64,000 nucleotides of DNA from JAXGXT01 sp040772665 (lineage in GTDB: Bacteria > Bacillota > Clostridia > Lachnospirales > Anaerotignaceae), in NCBI GenBank assembly GCA_040772665.1, contig JAXGXT010000001.1, positions 310,001 to 374,000 of the forward strand, written 5' to 3'. The position numbers and the translations under genes are program-made. A model generated the notes under the pieces. It had not been told where the DNA came from. It did no database searches and worked only from the letters and a program-made list of their open reading frames with translations. Each line of letters starts with the position of its first letter. Position 1 is the stretch's first letter. Shown piece after piece: positions 44,233 through 52,863 of this stretch.

Positions 44233-45405
44233 TTACTTCCTTTTTTGGTTTTTTTCTTTTTTCACATTGTTTTGCACAGGCAAAAGCTTACCATATCGCA
44301 TTTCTCTTTCAAAAATTTCAATGCCGAACTCCTTTTCATAACGAGAAAGCCATCTTTTTTCAGCCTCTGTAACAACAGAAATAATTCTTCCTCCCCTGTT
44401 ATTTCTTCCTGTTCTTCCCGCTCTGTGCTGATAATATACAGGTTCTTCTGAAATATCAAGGTTTAAAACTATATCCACATCTTCAAAATCAAGCCCTCTT
44501 GCGCCAATGTCCGACGCAACAAGAATATCTATTCTGCCCTCTCTAAAGGCTTCCATAACAGTTTTTCTTTTGTCTTTGTGTGCCGCACCATAAATTCCCC
44601 CTGCTTTAAGGCCATGAAAATTAAGTTTTTCCACCATAACCTCAATATTATTAGGGTTGTTTATAAAAACAATGATTTTCTTCGGCTTAAGCCCTGCATA
44701 AACCTTTCTTAATATAAGAATTTTATCACGTTCCTGGGCAACTATATAAAAATGTTCAATCTCTTTTGGAATGGTTCCTTTTTCTTTTTCTATAACAACA
44801 GGTTCTTTCATAAAGCTTAAAGCAGTCTTTTTTGTGTCATCATCAATTGAGGCGGAAAGAATAACTATCTGCCTTTGAGATGCAAGTGTTGTTTTTATAA
44901 CATCTTTAATTTGGTTTATATTCAAATCATCAAGCATTCTGTCGGCTTCATCAATAACAATTGTTTTACAGGTGTGGGCTTGAATTTTTCTTTTCTTAAT
45001 AAGGTCTAAAATCCTCCCTGCCGAGCCTATAACAATTTGGGGCTTTTCTTTCAGCTTATCCATTTGGCGGCTTGCCGAGGCTCCTCCTATTATAAGGGCA
45101 CTTTTTACATTTGAACATGAGTTTTCAGCCAAAACAGCCGCTTGTTTATTAACCTGAACAGCAAGCTCATGGGTTGGTGTTATTATAATTGCCTGAGTGC
45201 TTCTTAAATCAGCATCCGCCATCATAAAAATCGGCAGAAGATATGCAAGGGTTTTTCCCGAGCCTGTTTCGCTTTTTGCAATAATATCAATGCCCTTTAG
45301 CATTTCAGGGATAACCTTTTGCTGAACTTCTGTGGGTGTTTCAATGCCCTGTTTTTCTAAACCTTTTTGCAGGCTTTCATCTATTCCTAAATTTATAAAA
45401 TTCAT
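44233..45405 (-). CDS. DEAD-box ATP-dependent RNA helicase
   Basis: A 390-aa RNA helicase with only the core: Q motif GIETPTEVQQKVIPEML, motif I AKSETGSGKTLA, motif Ia PTHELAVQ, DEAD as VIDEADRMLDD, motif III as LSASIDD (SAS instead of SAT), motif V ARGLDFEDVD and motif VI HRAGRTGR. The C-terminus is short and basic (KKEKNQKRK). Similar to the CshB/YfmL group acting on mRNA or ribosome assembly. AGAGGT precedes the ATG. Confidence 0.94.
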   Translation of the reverse strand: MNFINLGIDESLQKGLEKQGIETPTEVQQKVIPEMLKGIDIIAKSETGSGKTLAYLLPIFMMADADLRSTQAIIITPTHELAVQVNKQAAVLAENSCSNVKSALIIGGASASRQMDKLKEKPQIVIGSAGRILDLIKKRKIQAHTCKTIVIDEADRMLDDLNINQIKDVIKTTLASQRQIVILSASIDDDTKKTALSFMKEPVVIEKEKGTIPKEIEHFYIVAQERDKILILRKVYAGLKPKKIIVFINNPNNIEVMVEKLNFHGLKAGGIYGAAHKDKRKTVMEAFREGRIDILVASDIGARGLDFEDVDIVLNLDISEEPVYYQHRAGRTGRNNRGGRIISVVTEAEKRWLSRYEKEFGIEIFEREMRYGKLLPVQNNVKKEKNQKRK

Positions 45406-45483
45406 AATGTACCTCTTTCTAAAACTTTACTAAATCCATGTATAAGCATTATTATAAATGGATTTGGCTTTTATGTAAATAAG

Positions 45484-46161
45484 CTACTTTCCCATATCCT
45501 CAAAATAGTCCGTAATTCCCATATAAATTGCCCATGCAATTTTTTGTCTGTATTCGTCATTGTTTAAAAGCTGTTCCTCTTTTGGGTTTGAAAGAAAACC
45601 ACACTCTATAATAACAGAAGGTATCTCCATTTTTTTAAGTATATAATAGTCAGTGTTTGGCTTTGAAACTCTTTTATTTTCAGGGTCAACCTCTGTCTTA
45701 AGCCGCTCTTGAATTTTAGATGCAAGAACCTTGCCTTTTTCAGACCCGTTATAATAAAAAACCTGAGCCCCTTTTATTGAAGCTTGAGGAAATGCATTTT
45801 GGTGTATGCTTATAAGAATGTCTGCCTTAGAGTCTTCCGCAATCTTTTTTCTTTCATTCATATCCTGCCTTTTTGTTTTGCCCAATGCTTCATCCTCTGC
45901 ACGGCTTAAAACAACATAAGCTCCGCTGTATTCCAAGTATGCCTGAAGATGGTTGGCAATTTCAAGGTTTATATCCTTTTCATCACTTCCACTTTTGCCT
46001 GTGCGTCCAGGATCCCACCCTCCATGCCCTGAATCAATCATTATAACCCTGCTTTCAACACCTGCCGACGCCGAAACACTTTTAAAGCCAAAATATTCAA
46101 GAATTATAAAAGAAATAATTACAAGTATAAAAAATACCATTAAAACTTTTTCAAACTTCAT
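45484..46161 (-). CDS. cwlD: N-acetylmuramoyl-L-alanine amidase, CwlD type
   Basis: Amidase_3 zinc enzyme; CwlD starts muramic-delta-lactam formation in spore cortex. The 225-aa product has an N-terminal signal anchor (about 5-24), zinc motif MIDSGHGGWDPG (His), the Glu in DINLEIANHL, DILISIHQNAF (His) and IPSVIIECGFLSNPKEE (catalytic Glu). Domain only, no SPOR or SH3, as in CwlD. GGGGG precedes the ATG. The spore role fits the other sporulation genes here. Confidence 0.88.
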   Translation of the reverse strand: MKFEKVLMVFFILVIISFIILEYFGFKSVSASAGVESRVIMIDSGHGGWDPGRTGKSGSDEKDINLEIANHLQAYLEYSGAYVVLSRAEDEALGKTKRQDMNERKKIAEDSKADILISIHQNAFPQASIKGAQVFYYNGSEKGKVLASKIQERLKTEVDPENKRVSKPNTDYYILKKMEIPSVIIECGFLSNPKEEQLLNNDEYRQKIAWAIYMGITDYFEDMGK

Positions 46162-46524
46162 TTTACTGCCCCCAAAATGTTTATATACACAGCTTATTCA
46201 TAACAAATCTTTTTTAAGTATATAAATTTACGCAAAAAATTTATTACATAAGCAATCACACCCAACTTACGTAAAAATAAGCAATTTTTAAATTTATATA
46301 CAAACCTTAGGATTTCTTAAAAATAGACATCCTTTCAACAGGCCTATGGTTTTCAAGTCAAATTTCTGATAGCAAATCCCTAACCTTATGGGCATATTTT
46401 CGGTTTGAGCTTTAAAGTTCTTGTTATAAATTATTTATTTTTGTGATTTTATATAATATTAAGAAACTTGTAATATGTTTTTTGTTTAAAATATACTGTT
46501 TTGCTATGTACAGCCCTTGAAAAC

Positions 46525-46550
46525 GTTACATGTTTAGTGTAACATGTAAC
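46525..46550. promoter_or_regulatory. Perfect 10-bp inverted repeat upstream of the P1 peptidase gene
   Basis: GTTACATGTT-TAGTGT-AACATGTAAC, arms exact, 41 nt before the ATG and just ahead of the AAGGAG/GGAGG region. There is no T-tract, so an operator or 5'-UTR stem is more likely than a terminator. The rest of the 430-nt gap after cwlD is AT-rich with nothing else recognised. Confidence 0.55.
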
Positions 46551-46591
46551 TATCCAGTTAAAAATTAAGGAGAAAAAAAGGAGGAGTTTTA

Positions 46592-47719
46592 ATGAAAAAG
46601 CTTGTTGCTGTAATTCTTACGTTTGTCGTGGTTTTTACCACAAGCAGTTTTAGCTTTGCTTCCCTGGGAGCAAAACCTATTAAATTCTCTGAAATCCCGG
46701 GAATTAAAGTAGGTCACTACACGGACCTTAAAAACGCAACGGGAACAACTGTTATAATTGCCGAAAATCCTGACGGCGCAATAGGCGGAGCCGATGTGCG
46801 GGGTGGTTCTCCCGGAACAAGAGAAACAGATCTTCTTGACCCTACTAAAACAGTTCAGACAGTAAATGCCATCTGCTTAACAGGCGGAAGCGCTTTCGGC
46901 CTTGATGCGGCAGGCGGAGTTATGAAGTTTCTTGAAGAGAAAAAAATGGGCGTAGACGTTGGAGTAACTGTGGTTCCCATTGTTCCTACAGCCGTTATTT
47001 TTGACCTTGCAATGGGCCCTGATGCAAGCCTTGGAAAAGACATGGTAAGACCGGGAATCGCCGAAGGCTATAAAGCTGCAGAAAATGCATTTTTAAATCT
47101 TCCTTGGCAAGACGGCAATGTGGGCGGAGGAACAGGTGCATCAGCCGGGGGCATGAAAGGCGGCCTTGGCTCATACGCATATAAATTCGGCGACTTATAC
47201 GTTGGTGCAATTGTTGTTGCAAACCCTGCGGGGCAAGTAATCAATCCAAAAACAGGAGAAATAGTTGCAGGAAAAATTGATGAAAAAACAAACACTTTTG
47301 TAGATATGGAAACTTGGACGCTTAACGACAGATACGTTATGCCTTCTTCCGCTGAAAACACCACAATAGGCTTAATAGTAACAAACGCAAGCCTGACAAA
47401 GGCACAGACAAACAAATTGGCGGAAATGGCACATGACGGCTATGCAAGGGCTATACAGCCGACGCACACAGTTTCAGACGGCGATACAATTTTCGCCATG
47501 TCTTTAGGTGATGTGGACACAAACTCGACAACTTGGGGACAAAGCTCTGTTAACCTTAACCTTTTAGGTGTTCTTGCTGTTAACGCAATGGAAAACGCTA
47601 TTTACAGTGCAGCTTATAACGCAGAAACACTTCATAACAGAGTTGGTGCCGCAACCCTTAGAGAAGAAGGAAAAACACCTGCACAGCCTGAAAAATCAAA
47701 AGAAATAATATTCCCATAG
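46592..47719 (+). CDS. Secreted P1-family (DmpA/BapA-like) aminopeptidase
   Basis: A 375-aa member of the self-processing P1/S58 Ntn-hydrolase group. GSPGTRETDLLDP, ICLTGGSAFGLDAAGGV, GNVGGGTGASAGGMKGGLG and the presumed nucleophile site ENTTIGLIVTNA (Thr257/258), then MAHDGYARAIQPTHTVSDGD, are all present. Residues 1-23 form a signal peptide ending SFSFAS, so the enzyme is predicted to be exported; many relatives are not. GGAGG lies before the ATG. A monocistronic gene with its own inverted-repeat site and terminator. Substrates are probably small N-terminal peptides or beta-amino peptides. Confidence 0.9.
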   Translation: MKKLVAVILTFVVVFTTSSFSFASLGAKPIKFSEIPGIKVGHYTDLKNATGTTVIIAENPDGAIGGADVRGGSPGTRETDLLDPTKTVQTVNAICLTGGSAFGLDAAGGVMKFLEEKKMGVDVGVTVVPIVPTAVIFDLAMGPDASLGKDMVRPGIAEGYKAAENAFLNLPWQDGNVGGGTGASAGGMKGGLGSYAYKFGDLYVGAIVVANPAGQVINPKTGEIVAGKIDEKTNTFVDMETWTLNDRYVMPSSAENTTIGLIVTNASLTKAQTNKLAEMAHDGYARAIQPTHTVSDGDTIFAMSLGDVDTNSTTWGQSSVNLNLLGVLAVNAMENAIYSAAYNAETLHNRVGAATLREEGKTPAQPEKSKEIIFP

Positions 47720-47729
47720 TAAACATATA

Positions 47730-47778
47730 AAAATCACCCTTAAGGCTAAAGAAAATGCCTTAAGGGTGATTTTTTTAG
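47730..47778. terminator. Bidirectional terminator after the P1 peptidase gene
   Basis: AATCACCCTTAAGGC pairs with GCCTTAAGGGTGATT around a 10-nt loop, with T-runs on both strands. It serves the P1 gene (plus) and the convergent racemase-family gene (minus, ending at 47821). Confidence 0.92.
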
Positions 47779-47820
47779 AAACTTATTTTCAATAAAACCT
47801 GATATAAAAAATAAATGGTT

Positions 47821-48477
47821 TTAAATTTTCATGTAATCTTTTAAATATTCCACAGCAATTCTCGGGCTTGAAAGCACAGGTTTTTTTAAATGCTTAACAA
47901 GGGGAAGCATACCGTACATACTGCCCTGGGCAAGAACAATAACATCTGCCCACTCTGCCGCCTCCTCAATTTCCTTAAGCACCATTTCATCATGCTTTGC
48001 CTTCCCTCCGGGGCTCATTAAAACATCAAGGGCACCGTCAATAAGCCTTGGCGAAACATGAACATCCTTATTAATATTTTTTGCCGCAGTTTCAACAAGA
48101 CCGCAGCTTGGCTTAACTGTTGAGCCAACTGTTGCAATAACCGCAATATTTTCTCCTAAATCTACAGCCTTTTGCGCCATAGGCTCATCTATTTTTATAC
48201 AAGGTATGGAAACAAGGCTTTTTATTATATCAGCGGCTTCACTTACAGAAGAACATTGATTTAAAATAAGCTCTGCTCCAAGCCTTTCAAGGTTAAGTGC
48301 ATAACCGCTCATTCTTGCAACAATGTCAGGGGTAATGTGTCCTGCCTTTTTTACATCCCTAAGAAGAGTATCATCTATAATGTTCATAACATGAACCTGC
48401 GGCATAATTTCTTGAAACAGTTCTGTAAGTGAAACAATGGAAACAGCACTTGTGTGAATTACTCCGATCTTTCTCAT
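47821..48477 (-). CDS. Aspartate/glutamate racemase family protein
   Basis: A 218-aa protein of the Asp/Glu/hydantoin racemase fold. The first catalytic cysteine region is ELILNQCSSVSEAAD (Cys about 76). The second position, where a Cys is usual, reads VIVLAQGSMYGMLP, that is Gln-Gly-Ser, so a classic two-Cys racemisation is doubtful and a decarboxylase or one-base reaction is possible. AGGAGG lies before the ATG. Last gene of the TRAP/LarA-like/FCD series, 16 nt after the regulator. Confidence 0.85.
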   Translation of the reverse strand: MRKIGVIHTSAVSIVSLTELFQEIMPQVHVMNIIDDTLLRDVKKAGHITPDIVARMSGYALNLERLGAELILNQCSSVSEAADIIKSLVSIPCIKIDEPMAQKAVDLGENIAVIATVGSTVKPSCGLVETAAKNINKDVHVSPRLIDGALDVLMSPGGKAKHDEMVLKEIEEAAEWADVIVLAQGSMYGMLPLVKHLKKPVLSSPRIAVEYLKDYMKI

Positions 48478-48493
48478 TTTTTAGCCTCCTTAA

Positions 48494-49231
48494 TTAATTG
48501 ACGTTTTCCTCTCCCTTTTTATACCGTTCAAGACTTCCCTCCACAAAACTAAGATGTTCAGAAGCAATAACCCTTGCAATGTAAGGTTTTTTGTTGATTA
48601 TTGCCTCAACAAGGTCATTATGTTGTTCAAAGGTGCGTCTTTTAACGGCAGGGTCTTTATCTTGAATAATATATTTCCAATGCTCTTTAATTGCCCTTAT
48701 GGTATATCCCGATATAACTTGTGTAAGCCCCATAAGCAAAGAGTTTCCTGTGGCTTTTGCAAATATGGAATGCAGCTCTCCGTCAAGACGGGAAAGCATG
48801 GCAGAATCATTGCAGTTTTCCATTTTTGCTACACAGTTCATCATCTTTCTCACATCATCCGTTGTTCTGTTAATAGCTGCTTTTTCCGCAACTCCTATTT
48901 CTACAATCTTTCTTACCTCCATAATTTCATCTATGGTGGTTCCGCCCATGTGCATCATTATAAAAAGTATGTTGTATGCCTTTTCGTTATCTGCGGATTT
49001 AAAAAACGTGCCTTCTCCCTGACGGCTTTCCACAACACCAAGTATGCTTAAAGCATTATACACATCTCTTACATGTGCCCTTGAAATGCCAAGGCTTTTG
49101 CTTAGCTGATTTTCAGAATAAATCTTTTGATTCAGCTTTAGCTTCCCTTCAAGAATAAGGCCAACCAGTTTGTTAATAACCATTTCATAAATTTCATCTC
49201 TGCTAAGCTTTTTCTCTTCTTCCATTTCCAT
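48494..49231 (-). CDS. GntR-family regulator with FCD domain
   Basis: A 245-aa FadR/FCD-type repressor. The N-terminal winged helix is KLNQKIYSENQLSKSLGISR with AHVRDVYNALSILGVVES; the C-terminal helical FCD domain has DEIMEVRKIVEIGVAEKAA (metal/acid ligand Asp region), LDGELHSIFAKATGN (His) and EQHNDLVEAIINK. Such regulators respond to hydroxy-carboxylic or sugar acids. The ATG shares its first base with the stop codon of the LarA-like gene, so regulation of that unit is likely. Confidence 0.92.
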   Translation of the reverse strand: MEMEEEKKLSRDEIYEMVINKLVGLILEGKLKLNQKIYSENQLSKSLGISRAHVRDVYNALSILGVVESRQGEGTFFKSADNEKAYNILFIMMHMGGTTIDEIMEVRKIVEIGVAEKAAINRTTDDVRKMMNCVAKMENCNDSAMLSRLDGELHSIFAKATGNSLLMGLTQVISGYTIRAIKEHWKYIIQDKDPAVKRRTFEQHNDLVEAIINKKPYIARVIASEHLSFVEGSLERYKKGEENVN

Positions 49232-50553
49232 TAATGAAATATAGGATTATCAAGCAAGTTGCCTTCACTGTCAAATTCAACCTCTTTAAAGTCACCGATA
49301 AACTCTATATCTTCTCTCTCCTTTAAAACATTATAAAGACCCTTCGAAACATAAAAACAACCTTCGTGAAGGGTGCTGTCAATTATGCAGAACTTTACGT
49401 TTTCAACAGTCTTTTTCCCTTCAAGACCCATAAGCCCGTTAAGACAGTTAAGCCCTGTTTCAACAGCCTCTTTATCTGTTTTTGCAACAAAAGGTGTTTT
49501 AATTTTATCAAGAAATGTTGTTGTAACACCGTTTGTGTATGTTGCGTTATAGTCAATTTTATCAAAATATCTTTTTGTTATAATATCTGCCTGACCCATG
49601 CCTATTGCATTTCCGTGGCTTACATCCGTCAAATCCAAAAGAGCAATTATCTCAATCAAAGGCTGTCCCAGCTCCTTGCACCCTGAAGCATAACGTTTTT
49701 CAGGCTCAATAAGCCCCCAAACTCCAAACCTGCCTATCATATTACAGTCCATCCCCGTGCCTGAAATGTTTTTGCCGCCTCGCCTTACAACAAGCATATC
49801 ACAAACTTCAAAGGGCAAAAAAGGATACATGTCATTTGCCATTTTAAAAAGCTCAATTTCACGCTGTGCTATATCCTTGTTATCAACCACCTCCAAATAC
49901 CCAACTCTATCCCTTGCGTTTTCCAAAAGCCCAATGCCGCAAATCACATTCATCTGTTCAGACTCTGCCACAAACTTTCCGTTTACAGGAATAATATTGG
50001 TCAAGCCCCAAACTCCATAGGAATGCACAAGTTCTGCCATATCCCTCTTTCCGAGGCCAAGGGTCATCATTTTCAAAAGACCGCTTTCTGTTTTATTTTC
50101 ATGCTCTGTATGTTTCTTAATTCTGTTTATAATAATAAGCCCATCAGCTTCATAGGCATTTTTGTCCACCATAACAGGAGTTCCCAATTCTGTTTCGCCA
50201 ATCTTTACTGTTTCCATAGATGATACAATGGGTGCACCAACAGCTTCTTCAGTATATCCAAGGCTTAAAAGCATTTCAAGCTGTCCCTGTGCTGTAGCAC
50301 CGCCGTGGCTTCCCATGGTTGGAACAAGAAAGGGTATCCCCCCTACTTTTTTTACCTCTTCAACAGTTTGAGCAACAACATCAACCAAACCGTGAACTCC
50401 TCTGCTTCCGCAAGTAATTGCAATTCTCTGACCTTTTTTTATTTTTCTTGATAAATCAAATTCCGCAAGAAGTTTTTGCATCTCACCTTTGACATCATCA
50501 ATCTGCGGCTGTTTATAGTTTTGCACAGCCCTGATAATCTTAGGAATTTTCAT
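49231..50553 (-). CDS. LarA-like (DUF2088) nickel-pincer racemase family protein
   Basis: A 440-aa protein related to the N-terminal half of lactate racemase LarA. KKGQRIAITCGSRGVHGLVD (Rossmann-like) is followed by FLVPTMGSHGGATAQGQLEM and VDKNAYEADGLIIINRIKKH; the TMGSHGG and KKHTEHE histidines/lysines correspond to LarA's pincer site region. True LarA has about 420 aa with a distinct C-terminal domain. This group usually pairs with TRAP transporters and an FCD regulator, as here. It may racemise or epimerise a 2-hydroxy acid. No larB/C/E cofactor genes were seen in the window. Confidence 0.82.
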   Translation of the reverse strand: MKIPKIIRAVQNYKQPQIDDVKGEMQKLLAEFDLSRKIKKGQRIAITCGSRGVHGLVDVVAQTVEEVKKVGGIPFLVPTMGSHGGATAQGQLEMLLSLGYTEEAVGAPIVSSMETVKIGETELGTPVMVDKNAYEADGLIIINRIKKHTEHENKTESGLLKMMTLGLGKRDMAELVHSYGVWGLTNIIPVNGKFVAESEQMNVICGIGLLENARDRVGYLEVVDNKDIAQREIELFKMANDMYPFLPFEVCDMLVVRRGGKNISGTGMDCNMIGRFGVWGLIEPEKRYASGCKELGQPLIEIIALLDLTDVSHGNAIGMGQADIITKRYFDKIDYNATYTNGVTTTFLDKIKTPFVAKTDKEAVETGLNCLNGLMGLEGKKTVENVKFCIIDSTLHEGCFYVSKGLYNVLKEREDIEFIGDFKEVEFDSEGNLLDNPIFH

Positions 50554-50766
50554 AGTTTCACTCCTTTAATATATAAAAGACCGCAGGGGGCATCACCCCT
50601 GCAGCCCCCCGCAAAGATTTTACTCTTTATCTATAAAGCCAATATATACACATATTCTTAAAGCTAATTAAACACCTTTATTTATATGTAAATTAAGCCT
50701 CACAAAAATCATTTTAAAAAACTTTACAAATGTCAATGTAAAATCCTGCGGTCTTAGTTTTTAATC

Positions 50767-52047
50767 TTATCTTCCTGATAACACCGATGGCAGCCATGTT
50801 GTAAGCGCCGGAACATAAGTTACAACCATAAGAAAAGCTATGCTTAAACCAATCATAGGAAGTGCCGCTTTCAAAGTATCTTCCAGCTTTTCTTTTGCTA
50901 TGGTGTTTCCAAGAAGCAAACAAGTTCCAACTGGCGGTGTTACAAGGCCTATACAAAGATTAAGAGCCATAACAACACCAAATTGTATTGTATCCATTCC
51001 AAGTTCTTTTATAAGAGGCATAAGCAGCGGTGTAAGCATAACAATTGCAGGGTTTGCATCCATAATCATGCCCACAATAAGCAAAAGTATGTTTATAAGA
51101 AGAAGAATCACAACTTTACTGCTTGTTATTGCAAGCATTCCTTTAAGAAGGGCATCAGGCAGCTGGCTTGTAACAACCACCCAGCTTGAAACCTTGGAAA
51201 AACCTATAAGTATAAGTATAACAGCCGTTGTAACTCCGCTTTCTGCAAATATATTCAAAAGGTCCTTAGGCTTTAAATCCTTGTAAACAAAAAGTCCTAT
51301 TATAAGAGCATATCCGCACGTTACAGCTGCAGCCTCTGTTGCAGTAAAAATTCCAAGGAATATTCCTCCAAGCACAAGAAAAGGCATTATAAGCGCCCAA
51401 ATACTGTCTGCCGTTACCTTCACAATTTCCTGCGGTGTGGCACGTTCATGGGAGGGAAAATTTTTCTTTCTTGAATATATGGTAACATATAAAAGAAGCA
51501 CAATTGCAAGACCGATTCCAGGAAGTATAGCTCCCATAAAAAGCTGGCCAATGGAGGTTTCTGTGGCATTTCCGTAAACAATAAGGAAAATAGACGGTGG
51601 AATAAGAGGGCCTAAAATCGCCGCCACAGAACATATGGCTGCTGAAAATCCGCCTGGATAGCCGTCTTTTTTCATTGCAGGAATCATGTTTCCGCCAATA
51701 GCTGAAACTGTTGCAACCCCTGAACCTGAAATTGCCGCAAATATAGCAGAAGCAAAAACAGTAACTATAGCCAAACTTCCTTTAACCCACCCCATTACAG
51801 CAAGGGCAAAGGCAATAAGTTTTTTATTGATGCTTCCGCTCATAAGGTTACCTGCAAGCATAAAAAACGGTATTGCAAGAAGCGCAACCGAGTCCATACC
51901 TGTAAATGTCTTTTGAGCAAGAACAATAGTAGGCAGATCACCCATAATAAGTGCCGCCAAAGTAGCTATACCCATTGAATAGCAAATAGGTATTCCGCAA
52001 AAAGAAAGAAAAAGCAATAATATAATTAACAATGCACCTACATTCAT
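50767..52047 (-). CDS. dctM: TRAP transporter large permease DctM
   Basis: The 12-TM ion-coupled permease of a tripartite ATP-independent importer. The 426-aa product has PFFMLAGNLMSGSINKKLIA, SAIFAAISGSGVATVSAIG and LGPLIPPSIFLIVYGN, and ends with NLCIGLVTPPVGTCLLLGN, a DctM signature. The start overlaps the dctQ stop by 4 nt. Gap to the next gene (50554-50766) is AT-rich with a GC-rich CAGGGG/CCCCTG hairpin at about 50584-50605. Confidence 0.96.
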   Translation of the reverse strand: MNVGALLIILLLFLSFCGIPICYSMGIATLAALIMGDLPTIVLAQKTFTGMDSVALLAIPFFMLAGNLMSGSINKKLIAFALAVMGWVKGSLAIVTVFASAIFAAISGSGVATVSAIGGNMIPAMKKDGYPGGFSAAICSVAAILGPLIPPSIFLIVYGNATETSIGQLFMGAILPGIGLAIVLLLYVTIYSRKKNFPSHERATPQEIVKVTADSIWALIMPFLVLGGIFLGIFTATEAAAVTCGYALIIGLFVYKDLKPKDLLNIFAESGVTTAVILILIGFSKVSSWVVVTSQLPDALLKGMLAITSSKVVILLLINILLLIVGMIMDANPAIVMLTPLLMPLIKELGMDTIQFGVVMALNLCIGLVTPPVGTCLLLGNTIAKEKLEDTLKAALPMIGLSIAFLMVVTYVPALTTWLPSVLSGR

Positions 52048-52559
52048 GAACCTGCCACCTCACTACTTTTTTCGTCAGGCATTTCCCTGCCGCAAATTTT
52101 ATAAAGAATCTGTTCAATCATTCCAAGAAGCATAAGCACAGAACCCACAGGAATTGCCGCATATCCCACGGCCATAGGCACCTGCATCCCCCCTGACACG
52201 TTAGTCATTGTGCTTAAAGTTAAATTAACAGATAACGGAATTAAATACAAAAGAAATAAAATCACAGCAAAATCAGTAACTATTGTAAAATATCTTTTAA
52301 AGTTTCCTTTAAAAAGATTAACAACAAACTCAACCTTTAAGTGGCTGTTTCTTCTTACCGCCACATAAGATCCAAGAAGACTTACCCAAACAAAAAGAAA
52401 ACGTGTAAGTTCTTCAGACCAAACGTTTGAATTATTAAATACATATCTTAAAATTACTTGATAACACATTACGGCAACCATAATAGCCATGCAAATGCCT
52501 ACTATAACCATAATGACCTTTTCCACAACCTTTAAAAACTTAGAATATAATTCCAGCAC
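52044..52559 (-). CDS. dctQ: TRAP transporter small permease DctQ
   Basis: Four-helix small membrane subunit of the TRAP importer. Helices about 12-30, 44-66, 88-108 and 125-147 with NVWSEELTRFLFVWVSLLGS and the typical AVRRNSHLKVEF. About 171 aa. The GTG at 52559 has GAGG 8 nt upstream; an earlier GTG (52574) is possible. It lies downstream of dctP with a 289-nt gap that holds a stem-loop and a repeat remnant. Confidence 0.9.
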   Translation of the reverse strand: MLELYSKFLKVVEKVIMVIVGICMAIMVAVMCYQVILRYVFNNSNVWSEELTRFLFVWVSLLGSYVAVRRNSHLKVEFVVNLFKGNFKRYFTIVTDFAVILFLLYLIPLSVNLTLSTMTNVSGGMQVPMAVGYAAIPVGSVLMLLGMIEQILYKICGREMPDEKSSEVAGS

Positions 52560-52737
52560 AAATATCATCCTCACTTTATAAAACCTATCTTGCCCAGCAT
52601 TTTAAAAATAAAAGGGAATTAAGCATTCCCTTAAAACCAAATTAAAACCTTGAAGAATTTTTTCTTAACTTACATTTCTGCTTCAGATACCCCTTCATAC
52701 CTGCGGCATACCTTACTAACTTCCGCCTGTTTCAAAA

Positions 52738-52785
52738 CAAGTCAGGTTTAGGCAAAGCCTAAGGTTTGTCTTCATACTGAATAAA
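52738..52785. repeat. Remnant of the hairpin-rich element
   Basis: GTCAGGTTTAGGCAAAGCCTAAGGTTTGTCTTCATACTG contains the palindrome TTAGGCAAAGCCTAA and an end sequence GGTTTGTCTTCA like that of the complete elements. Only one end is left. It lies in the dctP-dctQ gap. Confidence 0.55.
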
Positions 52786-52828
52786 AGTTTATATACAGTT
52801 ATGAATGCTTTCCCCTTATTTTATATAA

Positions 52829-52854
52829 GGGCTGACAACAATGCCGTCAGCCCC
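52829..52854 (-). terminator. Stem-loop after dctP, possible attenuator
   Basis: GGGCTGAC and GTCAGCCC (8 bp) around a 9-nt loop, 10 nt past the dctP stop, followed on the minus strand by TTATATAA rather than a T-run. It could lower dctQM expression relative to the binding protein. Confidence 0.5.
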
Positions 52855-52863
52855 ATAAGTTTT

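Noticed and set aside
46525..46550. Intrinsic terminator for cwlD or an upstream plus-strand gene
   Set aside because: No T-tract on either side and no gene ends nearby on the plus strand; cwlD is read away from it.
48554..49051. 165-codon forward frame
   Set aside because: Shadow of the FCD regulator gene on the other strand; Cys/His/Tyr-rich with no start site.
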